A program made the position numbers and the translations under genes. The notes below the pieces were generated by a model that made no database searches, had not been told where the DNA came from, and saw only the letters and a program-made list of their open reading frames with translations. A DNA stretch of 64,000 bases, from the NCBI GenBank assembly GCA_036250195.1, contig JAVHZZ010000015.1:2604001-2668000 (forward strand), read 5' to 3'. This document shows positions 44,501 through 59,480 of this stretch, one piece after another (the first letter of the stretch is position 1; each line of letters opens with the position of its first letter). The DNA comes from Mixophyes australis (taxonomy: Eukaryota > Chordata > Amphibia > Anura > Limnodynastidae).

Positions 44501-46370
44501 TTGAATTCATGATTCATGATTCAATTCATGATTCGAGATTCATGATTCGATTCATGATTCATGATTCAATTCATGATTCATGATTCGATTCATGATTCAA
44601 TTCATGATTTATGATTCATGATTCAATTTATGATTCATGATTCATGATTCGATTTATGATTCATGATTCATGATTCATGATTCATGATTCAAATCATGAT
44701 TCAATTCATGATTCATGATTCAATTCATGATTTATGATTTGATTAATGATTTATGATTCGTTTCATGATTCATGATTCATTTCATGATTTGTGTTTCGAT
44801 TCATGATTCATGATTCATGATTCATGATTCGATTCATGGTTCATGATTTATGATTCAATTCATGATTCATGATTCAATTCATGATTCATGATTCGATTCA
44901 TTATTCATGATTCATGATTCATGATTCGATTCATGATTCTTGATTCATTTCATGATTCATGTTTTGATTCATGATTCATGATTTGATTCATGATTTGATT
45001 CATGATTCATGATTCAATTCATGATTCATAATTCATGATTCAGTTCATGATTCATGATTCATGATTCATTATTCAATTCATGATTCATGATTAAATTCAT
45101 GATTCATGATTCCATTCATGATTCATGATTCATGATTCATGATTCGATTCATGGTTCATGATTTATGATTCAATTCATGATTCATGATTTAATTCATGAT
45201 TCATGATTTGATTCATGATTCATGATTCATTTCATAATTCATGATTTAATTCATAATTCATGATTTGATTCATGATTTATGATTCAATTCATGAATCATG
45301 ATTCATGATTCATGATTCAATTCATGATTCATGATTCATTATTCAATTCATGATTCATGATTCATGATTCAATTCATGATTCATGATTCATGATTTAATT
45401 CATGATTCATTTCATGATTCATGATTCAATTCATGATTCATGATTCATGATTCAATTCATGATTCATTTCATGATTCATGATTCATTTCATGATTCATGA
45501 TTTAATTCATGATTAATGATTCATGATTCAATTCATGATTCATGATGCAATTCATGATTCATGATTCAATTCATGATTCATGATTCAATTCATGTTTCAT
45601 GATTCAATTCATGATTCATGATTTATGATTCAATTCATGATTGAATTCATTATTCATGATTGAATTCATTATTCATGATTCATTTCATGATTCATGATTT
45701 AATTCATGATTAATGATTCATGATTCAATTCATGATTCATGATTCGATTCATGATTCATGATTCAATTCATGATTCATGATTCGATTCATGATTCAATTC
45801 ATGATTTATGATTTATGATTCAATTTATGATTTATGATTCATGATTCGATTCATGATTCATGATTCATGATTCATGATTCAAATCATGATTCAATTCATG
45901 ATTCATGATTCAATTCATGATTCATGATTCAATTCATGATTCATGATTCGATTCATTATTCATGAATTATGATTCATGATTCGATTCATGATTCTTGATT
46001 CATTTCATGATTCATGATTCATGATTCATGATTCAATTCATGATTCATGTTTCGATTCATGATTCATGATTTGATTCATGATTCATGATTCAATTCATGA
46101 TTCATGATTCATAATTCATGATTCAGTTCATGATTCATGATTCATGATTCAATTCATGATTCATGATTCATGATTCATGATTCGATTCATGGTTCATGAT
46201 TTATGATTCAATTCATGATTCATGATTCAATTCATGATTCATGATTCAATTCATGATTTATGATTTATGATTCAATTTATGATTCAATTCATGATTCATG
46301 ATACATAATTCATGATTCATGATTCGATTCATGATTCATGATTCAATTCATGATTCATGATTCATTATTT
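38519..46370. repeat. Extended type B domain
   Basis: No A marker GAGTCATG or CAACTCATG is seen here. B markers repeat: GATTAAATTATG near 38551, CAATACATG near 39014, 41639 and 44356, TTGTGTTTCG at 39421 and 44789, GTTTTGATTC at 39593, 42311 and 44961, CATGGTTCATG near 39783, 41021, 42501 and 43738, and CATTATTTAATTC near 41193, 43908 and 46366. A local word pair, ATTGAATTCATTATTC, occurs near 40426, 41916, 43144 and 45640 and again near 50434, and is private to this domain and the adjoining units. Confidence 0.6.
39480..44608. repeat. Direct copies 2,717-2,718 bp apart (39.48-41.89 and 42.20-44.61 kb)
   Basis: CTTGATTC 39571/42289, GTTTTGATTC 39593/42311, CATGG 39782/42500, GATGCAATTC 40176/42894, CGATTAATG 40327/43045 and ATTGAATTC 40426/43144 all differ by 2,718; CATGG 41020/43737 and CAATACATG 41639/44356 differ by 2,717. 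The single-base step is explained by GATTAAAATTC near 40951, which has one more A than the GATTAAATTC of its partner. A linker of about 300 bp (41.89-42.20 kb) separates the copies and is itself a copy of about 40.41-40.7 kb (offset 1,490). Confidence 0.75.
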
Positions 46371-49300
46371 AATTCATGATTCAATTCATGATTTATGATT
46401 CAATTCATGATTCATGATTCATGATTCATTTCATGATTCATGATTCGATTCATGATTCATGATTCATAATTCATGATTCAATTCATGATTCATGATTCGA
46501 TTCATGATTCATGATTCAATTCATGATTCATGATTCAATTCATGATTCATTTCATGATTCATGATTCAATTCATGATTCATGATTTAATTCATGATTCAA
46601 TTCATGATTCATTTCATGATTCATGATTCAATTCATGATTCATTTCATGATTCATGATTCAATTCATGATTCATAATTCATGATTCAATTCATGATTCAA
46701 TTCATGATTCAATTCATGATTCATGATGCAATTCATGATTCATGATGCAATTCATGATTCATGATTCATTTCATGATTCATGATCGATTTATGATTCATG
46801 ATTCATGATTCATGATTCGATTCATGATTCATGATTCAATTCATGATTTATGATTTATGATTCAATTCATGATTCATTTCATGATTCATGATTCAATTCA
46901 TGATTCATTTCATGATTCATGATTCAATTCATGATTCATGATTCATGATTAGATTCATGATTCAATTCATGATTTATTTCATGATTCATGATTCAATTCA
47001 TGATTCATTTCATGATTCATGATTCATGATTTAATTCATGATTTATGATTCATGATTCAATTCATGATTCATGATTCGATTTATGATTCATGATTCATTA
47101 TTCATGATTCATGATTCGATTCATGATTCATGAATCATGATTCGATTCATGATTCATAATTCATGATTCAATTCATGATTCATGATTCGATTCATGATTC
47201 ATAATTCATGATTCAATTCATGATTCATGATTTGATTCATGATTCATGATTCAATTCATGATTCAAGATTCGATTTATGATTCATGATTCATTATTCATG
47301 ATTCATGATTCGATTCATGATTCATGATTCATGATTCGATTCATGATTCATAATTCAGGATTCAATTCATGATTCATGATTCAATTCATTATTTATGATT
47401 TATGATTCAATTTATGATTCAATTCATGATTTATGATTTATGATTCAATTTATGATTCAATTCATGATTCATGATTCAATTCATGATTCATGATTCGATT
47501 CATTATTCATGATTCATAATTCGATTCATGATTCTTGATTCATTTCATGATTCATGATTCATGATTCAATTCATGATTCATATTTCGATTCATGTATAAT
47601 GATTCGATTCATGTATCATGATTCGATTCATGATTCATGATTCGATTCATGATTCATGATTCATGATTCAATTCATGATTCATGATTCAATTCATGATTC
47701 ATGATTCGATTTATGATTCATGATTTATGATTCATGATTCATGATTCAATTCATGATTCATGATTCGATTCATGATTCATGATTCAATTCATGATTCATG
47801 ATTCAATTCATGATTCATGATTCAATTCATGATTCATGATTCATGATTCATTTCATGATTCATGATTAAATTCATGATTCATGATTCGATTCATGATTCA
47901 TGATTCATGATTCATGATTCGATTCATGGTTCATGATTTATGATTCAATTCATGATTCATGATTTAATTCATGATTCATGATTTGATTCATGATTCATGA
48001 TTCATTTCATAATTCATGATTTAATTCATAATTCATGATTTGATTCATGATTTATGATTCAATTCATGAATCATGATTCATGATTCATGATTCAATTCAT
48101 GATTCATGATTCATTATTCAATTCATGATTCATGATTCATGATTCAATTCATGATTCATGATTCATGATTTAATTCATGATTCATTTCATGATTCATGAT
48201 TCGATTCATGGTTCATGATTTATGATTCAATTCATGATTCATGATTCAATTCATGATTCATGATTCAATTCATGATTTATGATTTATGATTCAATTTATG
48301 ATTCAATTCATGATTCATGATACATAATTCATGATTCATGATTCGATTCATGATTCATGATTCAATTCATGATTCATGATTCATTATTTAATTCATGATT
48401 CAATTCATGATTTATGATTCAATTCATGATTCATGATTCATGATTCATTTCATGATTCATGATTCGATTCATGATTCATGATTCATAATTCATGATTCAA
48501 TTCATGATTCATGATTCGATTCATGATTCATGATTCAATTCATGATTCATGATTCAATTCATGATTCATTTCATGATTCATGATTCAATTCATGATTCAT
48601 GATTTAATTCATGATTCAATTCATGATTCATTTCATGATTCATGATTCAATTCATGATTCATTTCATGATTCATGATTCAATTCATGATTCATAATTCAT
48701 GATTCAATTCATGATTCAATTCATGATTCAATTCATGATTCATGATGCAATTCATGATTCATGATGCAATTCATGATTCATGATTCATTTCATGATTCAT
48801 GATCGATTTATGATTCATGATTCATGATTCATGATTCGATTCATGATTCATGATTCAATTCATGATTTATGATTTATGATTCAATTCATGATTCATTTCA
48901 TGATTCATGATTCAATTCATGATTCATTTCATGATTCATGATTCAATTCATGATTCATGATTCATGATTAGATTCATGATTCAATTCATGATTTATTTCA
49001 TGATTCATGATTCAATTCATGATTCATTTCATGATTCATGATTCATGATTTAATTCATGATTTATGATTCATGATTCAATTCATGATTCATGATTCGATT
49101 TATGATTCATGATTCATTATTCATGATTCATGATTCGATTCATGATTCATGAATCATGATTCGATTCATGATTCATAATTCATGATTCAATTCATGATTC
49201 ATGATTCGATTCATGATTCATAATTCATGATTCAATTCATGATTCATGATTTGATTCATGATTCATGATTCAATTCATGATTCAAGATTCGATTTATGAT

Positions 49301-50213
49301 TCATGATTCATTATTCATGATTCATGATTCGATTCATGATTCATGATTCATGATTCGATTCATGATTCATAATTCAGGATTCAATTCATGATTCATGATT
49401 CAATTCATTATTTATGATTTATGATTCAATTTATGATTCAATTCATGATTTATGATTTATGATTCAATTTATGATTCAATTCATGATTCATGATTCAATT
49501 CATGATTCATGATTCGATTCATTATTCATGATTCATAATTCGATTCATGATTCTTGATTCATTTCATGATTCATGATTCATGATTCAATTCATGATTCAT
49601 ATTTCGATTCATGTATAATGATTCGATTCATGTATCATGATTCGATTCATGATTCATGATTCGATTCATGATTCATGATTCATGATTCAATTCATGATTC
49701 ATGATTCAATTCATGATTCATGATTCGATTTATGATTCATGATTTATGATTCATGATTCATGATTCAATTCATGATTCATGATTCGATTCATGATTCATG
49801 ATTCAATTCATGATTCATGATTCAATTCATGATTCATGATTCAATTCATGATTCATGATTCATGATTCATTTCATGATTCATGATTAAATTCATGATTCA
49901 TGATTCGATTCATGATTCATGATTCATGATTCATGATTCGATTCATGGTTCATGATTTATGATTCAATTCATGATTCATGATTTAATTCATGATTCATGA
50001 TTTGATTCATGATTCATGATTCATTTCATAATTCATGATTTAATTCATAATTCATGATTTGATTCATGATTTATGATTCAATTCATGAATCATGATTCAT
50101 GATTCATGATTCAATTCATGATTCATGATTCATTATTCAATTCATGATTCATGATTCATGATTCAATTCATGATTCATGATTCATGATTTAATTCATGAT
50201 TCATTTCATGATT
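46176..50213. repeat. 2,019-bp tandem duplication without net indel
   Basis: GGTTCATGAT 46191/48210, TGATCGATTT 46781/48800, ATTCAAGATT 47261/49280, GTATAATG 47594/49613 and GATTAAATTC 47864/49883 are all exactly 2,019 bp apart. Four stretches of 50-60 bases compared base by base (from 46201, 46261, 46681 and around 46741) were identical. The unit is a chimera: a B end, a truncated A module without GAGTCATG or CAACTCATG, and a short B portion. Related units begin at CATGGTTCATG near 51028 and 53252 but show indels. The exact offset makes this the youngest large duplication I could recognise. Confidence 0.85.
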
Positions 50214-53200
50214 CATGATTCAATTCATGATTCATGATTCATGATTCAATTCATGATTCATTTCATGATTCATGATTCATTTCATGATTCATGATTTAAT
50301 TCATGATTAATGATTCATGATTCAATTCATGATTCATGATGCAATTCATGATTCATGATTCAATTCATGATTCATGATTCAATTCATGTTTCATGATTCA
50401 ATTCATGATTCATGATTTATGATTCAATTCATGATTGAATTCATTATTCATGATTGAATTCATTATTCATGATTCATTTCATGATTCATGATTTAATTCA
50501 TGATTAATGATTCATGATTCAATTCATGATTCATGATTCGATTCATGATTCATGATTCAATTCATGATTCATGATTCGATTCATGATTCAATTCATGATT
50601 TATGATTTATGATTCAATTTATGATTTATGATTCATGATTCGATTCATGATTCATGATTCATGATTCATGATTCAAATCATGATTCAATTCATGATTCAT
50701 GATTCAATTCATGATTCATGATTCAATTCATGATTCATGATTCGATTCATTATTCATGAATTATGATTCATGATTCGATTCATGATTCTTGATTCATTTC
50801 ATGATTCATGATTCATGATTCATGATTCAATTCATGATTCATGTTTCGATTCATGATTCATGATTTGATTCATGATTCATGATTCAATTCATGATTCATG
50901 ATTCATAATTCATGATTCAGTTCATGATTCATGATTCATGATTCAATTCATGATTCATGATTAAATTCATGATTCATGATTCGATTCATGATTCATGATT
51001 CATGATTCATGATTCATGATTCGATTCATGGTTCATGATTTATGATTCAATTCATGATTCATGATTCAATTCATGATTCATGATTCAATTCATGATTTAT
51101 GATTTATGATTCAATTTATGATTCAATTCATGATTCATGATACATAATTCATGATTCATGATTCGATTCATGATTCATGATTCAATTCATGATTCATGAT
51201 TCATTATTTAATTCATGATTCAATTCATGATTTATGATTCAATTCATGATTCATGATTCATGATTCATTTCATGATTCATGATTCGATTCATGATTCATG
51301 ATTCATAATTCATGATTCAATTCATGATTCATGATTCGATTCATGATTCATGATTCAATTCATGATTCATGATTCAATTCATGATTCATTTCATGATTCA
51401 TGATTCAATTCATGATTCATGATTTAATTCATGATTCAATTCATGATTCATTTCATGATTCATGATTCAATTCATGATTCATTTCATGATTCATGATTCA
51501 ATTCATGATTCATAATTCATGATTCAATTCATGATTCAATTCATGATTCAATTCATGATTCATGATGCAATTCATGATTCATGATTCATTTCATAATTCA
51601 TGATCGATTTATGATTCATGATTCATGATTCATGATTCGATTCATGATTCATGATTCAATTCATGATTTATGATTTATGATTCAATTCATGATTCATTTC
51701 ATGATTCATGATTCAATTCATGATTCATTTCATGATTCATGATTCAATTCATGATTCATGATTAGATTCATGATTCAATTCATGATTTATTTCATGATTC
51801 ATGATTCAATTCATGATTCATTTCATGATTCATGATTCATGATTTAATTCATGATTTATGATTCATGATTCAATTCATGATTCATGATTCGATTTATGAT
51901 TCATGATTCATTATTCATGATTCATGATTCGATTCATGATTCATGAATCATGATTCGATTCATGATTCATAATTCATGATTCAATTCATGATTCATGATT
52001 CGATTCATGATTCATAATTCATGATTCAATTCATGATTCATGATTCGATTCATGATTCATGATTCAATTCATGATTCAAGATTCGATTTATGATTCATGA
52101 TTCATTATTCATGATTCATGATTCGATTCATGATTCATGATTCATGATTCGATTCATGATTCATAATTCAGGATTCAATTCATGATTCATGATTCAATTC
52201 ATTATTTATGATTTATGATTCAATTTATGATTCAATTCATGATTTATGATTTATGATTCAATTTATGATTCAATTCATGATTCATGATTCAATTCATGAT
52301 TCATGATTCGATTCATTATTCATGATTCATAATTCGATTCATGATTCTTGATTCATTTCATGATTCATGATTCATGATTCAATTCATGATTCATATTTCG
52401 ATTCATGTATCATGATTCGATTCATGATTCATGATTCGATTCATGATTCATGATTCATGATTCAATTCATGATTCATGATTCAATTCATGATTCATGATT
52501 CGATTTATGATTCATGATTTATGATTCATGATTCATGATTCAATTCATGATTCATGATTCGATTCATGATTCATGATTCAATTCATGATTCATGATTCAA
52601 TTCATGATTCATGATTTATGATTCAATTTATGATTCTATTCATGATTCATGATTCGATTCATGATTCATTATTCATGATTCGATTCATGATTCATGATTC
52701 AATTCATGATTCATTATTAATTCATGATTCAATTCATGTTTCATGATTCAATTCATGATTCATGAGTCATGATTCATTTCATGATTCGATTCATGTTTCA
52801 TGATTCAATTCATGATTCATGAATTATGATTCAATTCATGATTCATGATTCAATTCATGATTCATGATTCGATTTATGATTCATGATTTATGATTCATGA
52901 TTCATGATTCAATTCATGATTCATGATTCAATTCATGATTCATGATTCAATTCATGATTCATGATTCGATTCATTATTCATGAATTATGATTCATGATTC
53001 GATTCATGATTCTTGATTCATTTCATGATTCATGATTCATGATTCATGATTCAATTCATGATTCATGTTTCGATTCATGATTCATGATTTGATTCATGAT
53101 TCATGATTCAATTCATGATTCATGATTCATAATTCATGATTCAGTTCATGATTCATGATTCATGATTCAATTCATGATTCATGATTAAATTCATGATTCA

Positions 53201-53420
53201 TGATTCGATTCATGATTCATGATTCATGATTCATGATTCATGATTCGATTCATGGTTCATGATTTATGATTCAATTCATGATTCATGATTCAATTCATGA
53301 TTCATGATTCAATTCATGATTTATGATTCAATTTATGATTCAATTCATGATTCATGATACATGATTCATGATTCATGATTCGATTCATGATTCATGATTC
53401 AATTCATGATTCATGATTCA
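46371..53420. repeat. Chimeric short A/B units
   Basis: Short A pieces (46.4-47.8, 48.4-49.8, 51.2-52.85 kb), marked by TGATCGATTT at 46781, 48800 and 51601 and by TATTTCGATTC then GTATCATG, alternate with short B pieces. TTGTGTTTCG is absent. GTATAATG, just before GTATCATG, is found only at 47594 and 49613. The A pieces of the first two units jump from about 47.8 and 49.85 kb straight into B sequence at GATTCATTTCATG then GATTAAATTC; the third continues to GAGTCATG at 52764. Confidence 0.55.
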
Positions 53421-53738
53421 TTATTTAATTCATGATTCAATTCATGATTTATGATTCAATTCATGATTCATGATTCATGATTCATTTCATGATTCATGAT
53501 TCGATTCATGATTCATGATTCATAATTCATGATTCAATTCATGATTCATGATTCGATTCATGATTCATGATTCAATTCATGATTCATGATTCAATTCATG
53601 ATTCATTTCATGATTCATGATTCAATTCATGATTCATGATTTAATTCATGATTCAATTCATGATTCATTTCATGATTCATGATTCAATTCATGATTCATT
53701 TCATGATTCATGATTCAATTCATGATTCATAATTCATG

Positions 53739-53810
53739 ATTCAATTCATGATTCAATTCATGATTCAATTCATGATTCAATTCATGATTCAATTCATGAT
53801 TCAATTCATG
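53739..53810. repeat. Pure run of six 12-bp units (ATTCAATTCATG)
   Basis: Six perfect head-to-tail copies of the 12-mer occur here, bracketed by CATAATTCATG before and ATTCATGATGC after. The equivalent places in the sister units, near 46,682, 48,701 and 51,521, have three copies before the same GATGCAATTC. It is a local expansion of one word order. Confidence 0.85.
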
Positions 53811-56671
53811 ATTCATGATGCAATTCATGATTCATTTCATGATTCATGATCGATTTATGATTCATGATTCATGATTCATGATTCGATTCATGATTCATGA
53901 TTCAATTCATGATTTATGATTTATGATTCAATTCATGATTCATTTCATGATTCATGATTCAATTCATGATTCATTTCATGATTCATGATTCAATTCATGA
54001 TTCATGATTCATGATTAGATTCATGATTCAATTCATGATTTATTTCATGATTCATGATTCAATTCATGATTCATTTCATGATTCATGATTCATGATTTAA
54101 TTCATGATTTATGATTCATGATTCAATTCATGATTCATGATTCGATTTATGATTCATGATTCATTATTCATGATTCATGATTCGATTCATGATTCATGAA
54201 TCATGATTCGATTCATGATTCATAATTCATGATTCAATTCATGATTCATGATTCGATTCATGATTCATAATTCATGATTCAATTCATGATTCATGATTCG
54301 ATTCATGATTCATGATTCAATTCATGATTCAAGATTCGATTTATGATTCATGATTCATTATTCATGATTCATGATTCGATTCATGATTTATGATTCATGA
54401 TTCGATTCATGATTCATAATTCAGGATTCAATTCATGATTCATGATTCAATTCATTATTTATGATTTATGATTCAATTTATGATTCAATTCATGATTTAT
54501 GATTTATGATTCAATTTATGATTCAATTCATGATTCATGATTCAATTCATGATTCATGATTCGATTCATTATTCATGATTCATAATTCGATTCATGATTC
54601 TTGATTCATTTCATGATTCATGATTCATGATTCAATTCATGATTCATATTTCGATTCATGTATCATGATTCGATTCATGATTCATGATTCGATTCATGAT
54701 TCATGATTCATGATTCAATTCATGATTCATGATTCAATTCATGATTCATGATTCGATTTATGATTCATGATTTATGATTCATGATTCATGATTCAATTCA
54801 TGATTCATGATTCGATTCATGATTCATGATTCAATTCATGATTCATGATTCAATTCATGATTCATGATTTATGATTCAATTTATGATTCTATTCATGATT
54901 CATGATTCGATTCATGATTCATTATTCATGATTCGATTCATGATTCATGATTCAATTCATGATTCATTATTAATTCATGATTCAATTCATGTTTCATGAT
55001 TCAATTCATGATTCATGAGTCATGATTCATTTCATGATTCGATTCATGTTTCATGATTCAATTCATGATTCATGAATTATGATTCAATTCATGATTCAAT
55101 TCATGATTCATGAATTATGATTCATGATTCGATTCATGATTCATGATTCAATTCATGATTCATGATTTGATTCATGATTCATGATTCATGATTCGATTCA
55201 TGATTCATGATTCAATTCATGATTCATGATTTATGATTCAATTCATGATTCGATTCATGATTCATGATTCATGATTCGATTCATGATTCATGATTCGATT
55301 CATGATTCATGATTCATAATTTATGATTCGATTCATGATTCATGATTCAATTCATGATTCATGATTCGATTCATGATTCATGATTTATGATTCATGATTC
55401 GATTCTTGATTCATGATTCAAGATTCAATTCATGATTCATGATTCGATTCAAGATTCATGATTCAATTCATGATTTATGATTTATGATTCAATTTATGAT
55501 TCAATTCATGATTCATGATTCAATTCATGATTCATGATTCGATTCATGATTCATGATTCAATTCATGATTCATGATTCATGATTCAATTCATGATTCATT
55601 TCATGATTCATGATTCAATTTATGATTCATGATTCATGATTAAATTCATGATTCATTTCATGATTCATGATTCAATTCATGATTCATGATTCATGATTAG
55701 ATTCATGATTTAATTCATGATTTATTTCATGATTCATGATTCGATTCATGATTCATTTCATGATTCATGTTTCAATTCATGATTCATGATTCGATTCATG
55801 ATTCATGATTAAATTTATGATTCATGATTCGATTTATGATTCATGATTCATTATTCATGATTCATGATTCGATTCATGATTCATGATTCATGATTCGATA
55901 CATGATTCATAATTCATGATTCAATTCATGATTCATGATTCGATTCATGATTCATGATTTAATTCATAATTTATGATTTATGATTCAATTTCTGATTCAA
56001 TTCATGATTTATGATTTATGATTCAATTTATGATTCAATTCATGATTCATGATTCAATTCATGAATTATGATTCGATTCATTATTCATGATTCATGATTC
56101 ATGATTCGATTCATGATTCTTGATTCATTTCATGATTCATGATTCATGATTGAATTCATGATTCATGTTTCGATTCATGTATCATGATTCGATTCATGAT
56201 TCATGATTCGATTCATGATTCATGATTCGATTCATGATTCATGATTCATGATTCAATTCATGATTCATGATTCAATTCATGATTCATGATTCGATTCATG
56301 ATTCATGATTCAATTCATGATTCATGATTTATGATTCAATTTATGATTCTATTCATGATTCATGATTCGATTCATGATTCATGATTCATGATTCGATTCA
56401 TGATTCATGATTCAATTCATGATTCATGATTCATTATTAATTCATGATTCGATTCATGTTTCATGATTCAATTCATGATTCATGAGACATGATTCATTTC
56501 ATGATTCGATTCATGTTTCATGATTCAATTCATGATTCATGATTCAATTCATGATTCATGATTCGATTCATGATTCATGATTCATATCATGATTCATGAT
56601 TTATGATTCAACTCATGATTCAATTCATGATTCATGAATTATGATTCATGATTCGATTCATGTTTCATGAT

Positions 56672-57072
56672 TTAATTCATGATTCATGATTTGATTCATG
56701 ATTCATGATTCATGATTCGATTCATGATTCATGATTCAATTCATGATTCATGATTTATGATTCAATTCATGATTTGATTCATGATTCATGATTTATGATT
56801 AAATTCATGATTCAATTCATGATTCATGATTCAATTCATGATTCATGATTCATGATTCAATTCATGATTCATTTCATGATTCATGATTCAATTCATGATT
56901 CATGATTTGATTCATGATTCATGATTCATGATTCGATTCATGATTCATGATTCAATTCATGATTCATGATTTATGATTCAATTCATGATTTGATTCATGA
57001 TTCATGATTTATGATTAAATTCATGATTCAATTCATGATTCATGATTCAATTCATGATTCATGATTCATGAT
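56672..57072. repeat. 216-bp tandem duplication
   Basis: The word string ATTTATGATTAAATTC at 56791 recurs at 57007 (216 bp), with matching GATTTGATTC strings on its left and CAATTCATG strings on its right. The second copy ends near 57,072, where the 484-491 bp duplication begins. Confidence 0.65.
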
Positions 57073-58005
57073 TTAATTCATGATTCATGATTCATAATTC
57101 GATTCATGATTCAATTCATGATTTATTTCATGATTCATGATTCAATTCCTGATTCATGATTAGATTCATGATTCATGATTTAATTCATGATTCATGATTC
57201 GATTTATGATTCATGATTCATGATTCATGATTCGATTCATGATTCATGATTCATGATTCAATTCATGATTCATGATTCGATTCATGATTCATGATTCAAT
57301 TCATGATTTATGATTCAATTTATGATTCAATTCATGATTTATGATTTATTATTCAATTTATGATTCAATTCATGATTCATGATTCAATTCATGATTCATG
57401 ATTCATGATTCGATTCATGATTCATGATTCAATGCATGATTCATGATTCATTATTTAATTCATGTCTCATGATTCGATTCATGATCCATGATTCAATTCA
57501 TGATTCATGATTCATGATTCATGATTCAATTCATGATTCATTTCATGATTCATGATTCAATTCATGATTCATGATTCATAATTCGATTCATGATTCAATT
57601 CATGATTTATTTCATGATTCATGATTCAATTCCTGATTCATGATTAGATTCATGATTCATGATTTAATTCATGATTCATGATTCGATTTATGATTCATGA
57701 TTCATGATTCATGATTCGATTCATGATTCATGATTCATGATTCAATTCATGATTCATGATTCGATTCATGATTCATGATTCAATTCATGATTTATGATTT
57801 ATGATTCAATTTATGATTCAATTCATGATTTATGATTTATTATTCAATTTATGATTCAATTCATGATTCATGATTCAATTCATGATTCATGATTCATGAT
57901 TCGATTCATGATTCATGATTCAATGCATGATTCATGATTCATTATTTAATTCATGTCTCATGATTCGATTCATGATCCATGATTCAATTCATGATTCATG
58001 ATTCA
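57060..58005. repeat. 484-491-bp tandem duplication
   Basis: TTCATAATTC 57091/57575 and CCTGATTC 57148/57632 are 484 bp apart; GTCTCATG 57464/57955 and GATCCATG 57483/57974 are 491 bp apart. The step is one 7-mer gained in the second copy. GTCTCATG followed by GATCCATG also occurs near 62189 and 62566 (377 bp apart), so this small block is a local family of the right end of the window. Confidence 0.75.
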
Positions 58006-59480
58006 TGATTCGATTCATGATTCATGATTAAATTCATGATTCATGATTTATGATTCAATTCATGATTCAATTCTTGATTCAATATATGAATCAATTTATG
58101 ATTCATGAATCAATTTATGATTCATGATTCATGATTTGATTCATGATTCATGATTCAATTCATGATTCATGATTTAATTCATGATTCATGATTTTATTCA
58201 TGATTTATGATTCAATTCATGAATCATGATTCATGATTCAATTCATGATTCATGATTCATTATTCAATTCATGATTCATGATTCATGATTCAATTCATGA
58301 TTCATGATTCATGATTCAATTCATGATTCATTTCATGATTCATTATTCAATTCATGATTCATGTTTCATGATTCAATTCATGATTCATTTCATGATTCAT
58401 GATTCATTTCATGATTCATGATTTAATTCATGATTAATGATTCATGATTCAATTCATGATTCATGATGCAATTCATGATTCATGATTCAATTCATGATTC
58501 ATGATTCAATTCATGTTTCATGATTCGATTCATGATTCATGATTCAATTCATGATTCATGATTTATGATTCAATTCATGATTCATGATTCGATTCATGAT
58601 TCATGATTCATGATTCGATTCATGATTCATGATTCGATTCATGATTCGATTCATGATTCATGATTCGATTTATGATTCATGATTCAATTCATGATTAATG
58701 ATTTATGATTCAATTCATGATTCAATTCATGATTCATGATTCAATTCATGAATCGAGATTCGTGATTCGATTCATGATTCATGATTCAATTCATGATTCA
58801 TGATTCGATTCATGATTCAATTCATGATTTATGATTCATGATTCAATTCATGATTCATGATTCGATTCATGATTCGATTCATGATTCATGATTCATGATT
58901 CATGATTCAAATCATGATTAAATTCATGATTCATGATTCAATTCATGATTTATGATTTGATTAATGATTTATGATTCATTTCATGATTCATGATTCATTT
59001 CATGATTCGTGTTTCGATTCATGATTCATGATTCAATTCATGATTCATGATTCAATTCATGATTCATGATTCGATTCATTATTCATGATTCATGATTCAT
59101 GATTCGATTCATGATTCCTGATTCAGTTCATGATTCATGATTCATGATTCAATTCATGATTCATGATTAAATTCATGATTCATGATTCATGATTCATGAT
59201 TCAATTCATGATTCATGATTAAATTCATGATTCATGATTCGATTCATGATTCATGATTCATGATTCGATTCATGATTCATGATTTATGATTCAATTCATG
59301 ATTCATGATTCAATTCATGATTCATGATTCAATTCATGATTTATGATTTATGATTCAATTTATGATTCAATTCATGATTCATGATACATGATTCATGATT
59401 CATGATTCATGATTCATGATACATGATTCATGATTCATGATTTGATTCATGATTCATGATTCAATTCATGATTCATGATT
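58006..59480. repeat. Type B module (divergent)
   Basis: B markers are present in altered form: GAATCAATTTATG near 58096, CATGAATCATG near 58217, GATGCAATTC near 58466, GAATCGAGATTCGTG near 58750 (two changes in the CGAGATTC word), CAAATCATG near 58907, TTCGTGTTTCG near 59007 where other copies read TTTGTGTTTCG, CAGTTCATG near 59125 and GATACATG near 59380. No GTTTTGATTC or CATGGTTCATG was found where expected, so this copy has lost or changed those words. Confidence 0.5.

Larger units (their letters stand above)
53421..58010. repeat. A-rich segment
   Basis: A markers are TGATCGATTT near 53847, GTATCATG near 54659 and 56170, GATTCTATTC near 54884 and 56346, GAGTCATG at 55017, its variant GAGACATG at 56484, CAACTCATG near 56609 and GATTAGATTC near 55695. 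The two GAG markers are 1,467 bp apart, so the second A copy is shortened. The segment ends with local duplications of 216 and 484-491 bp. Confidence 0.5.
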
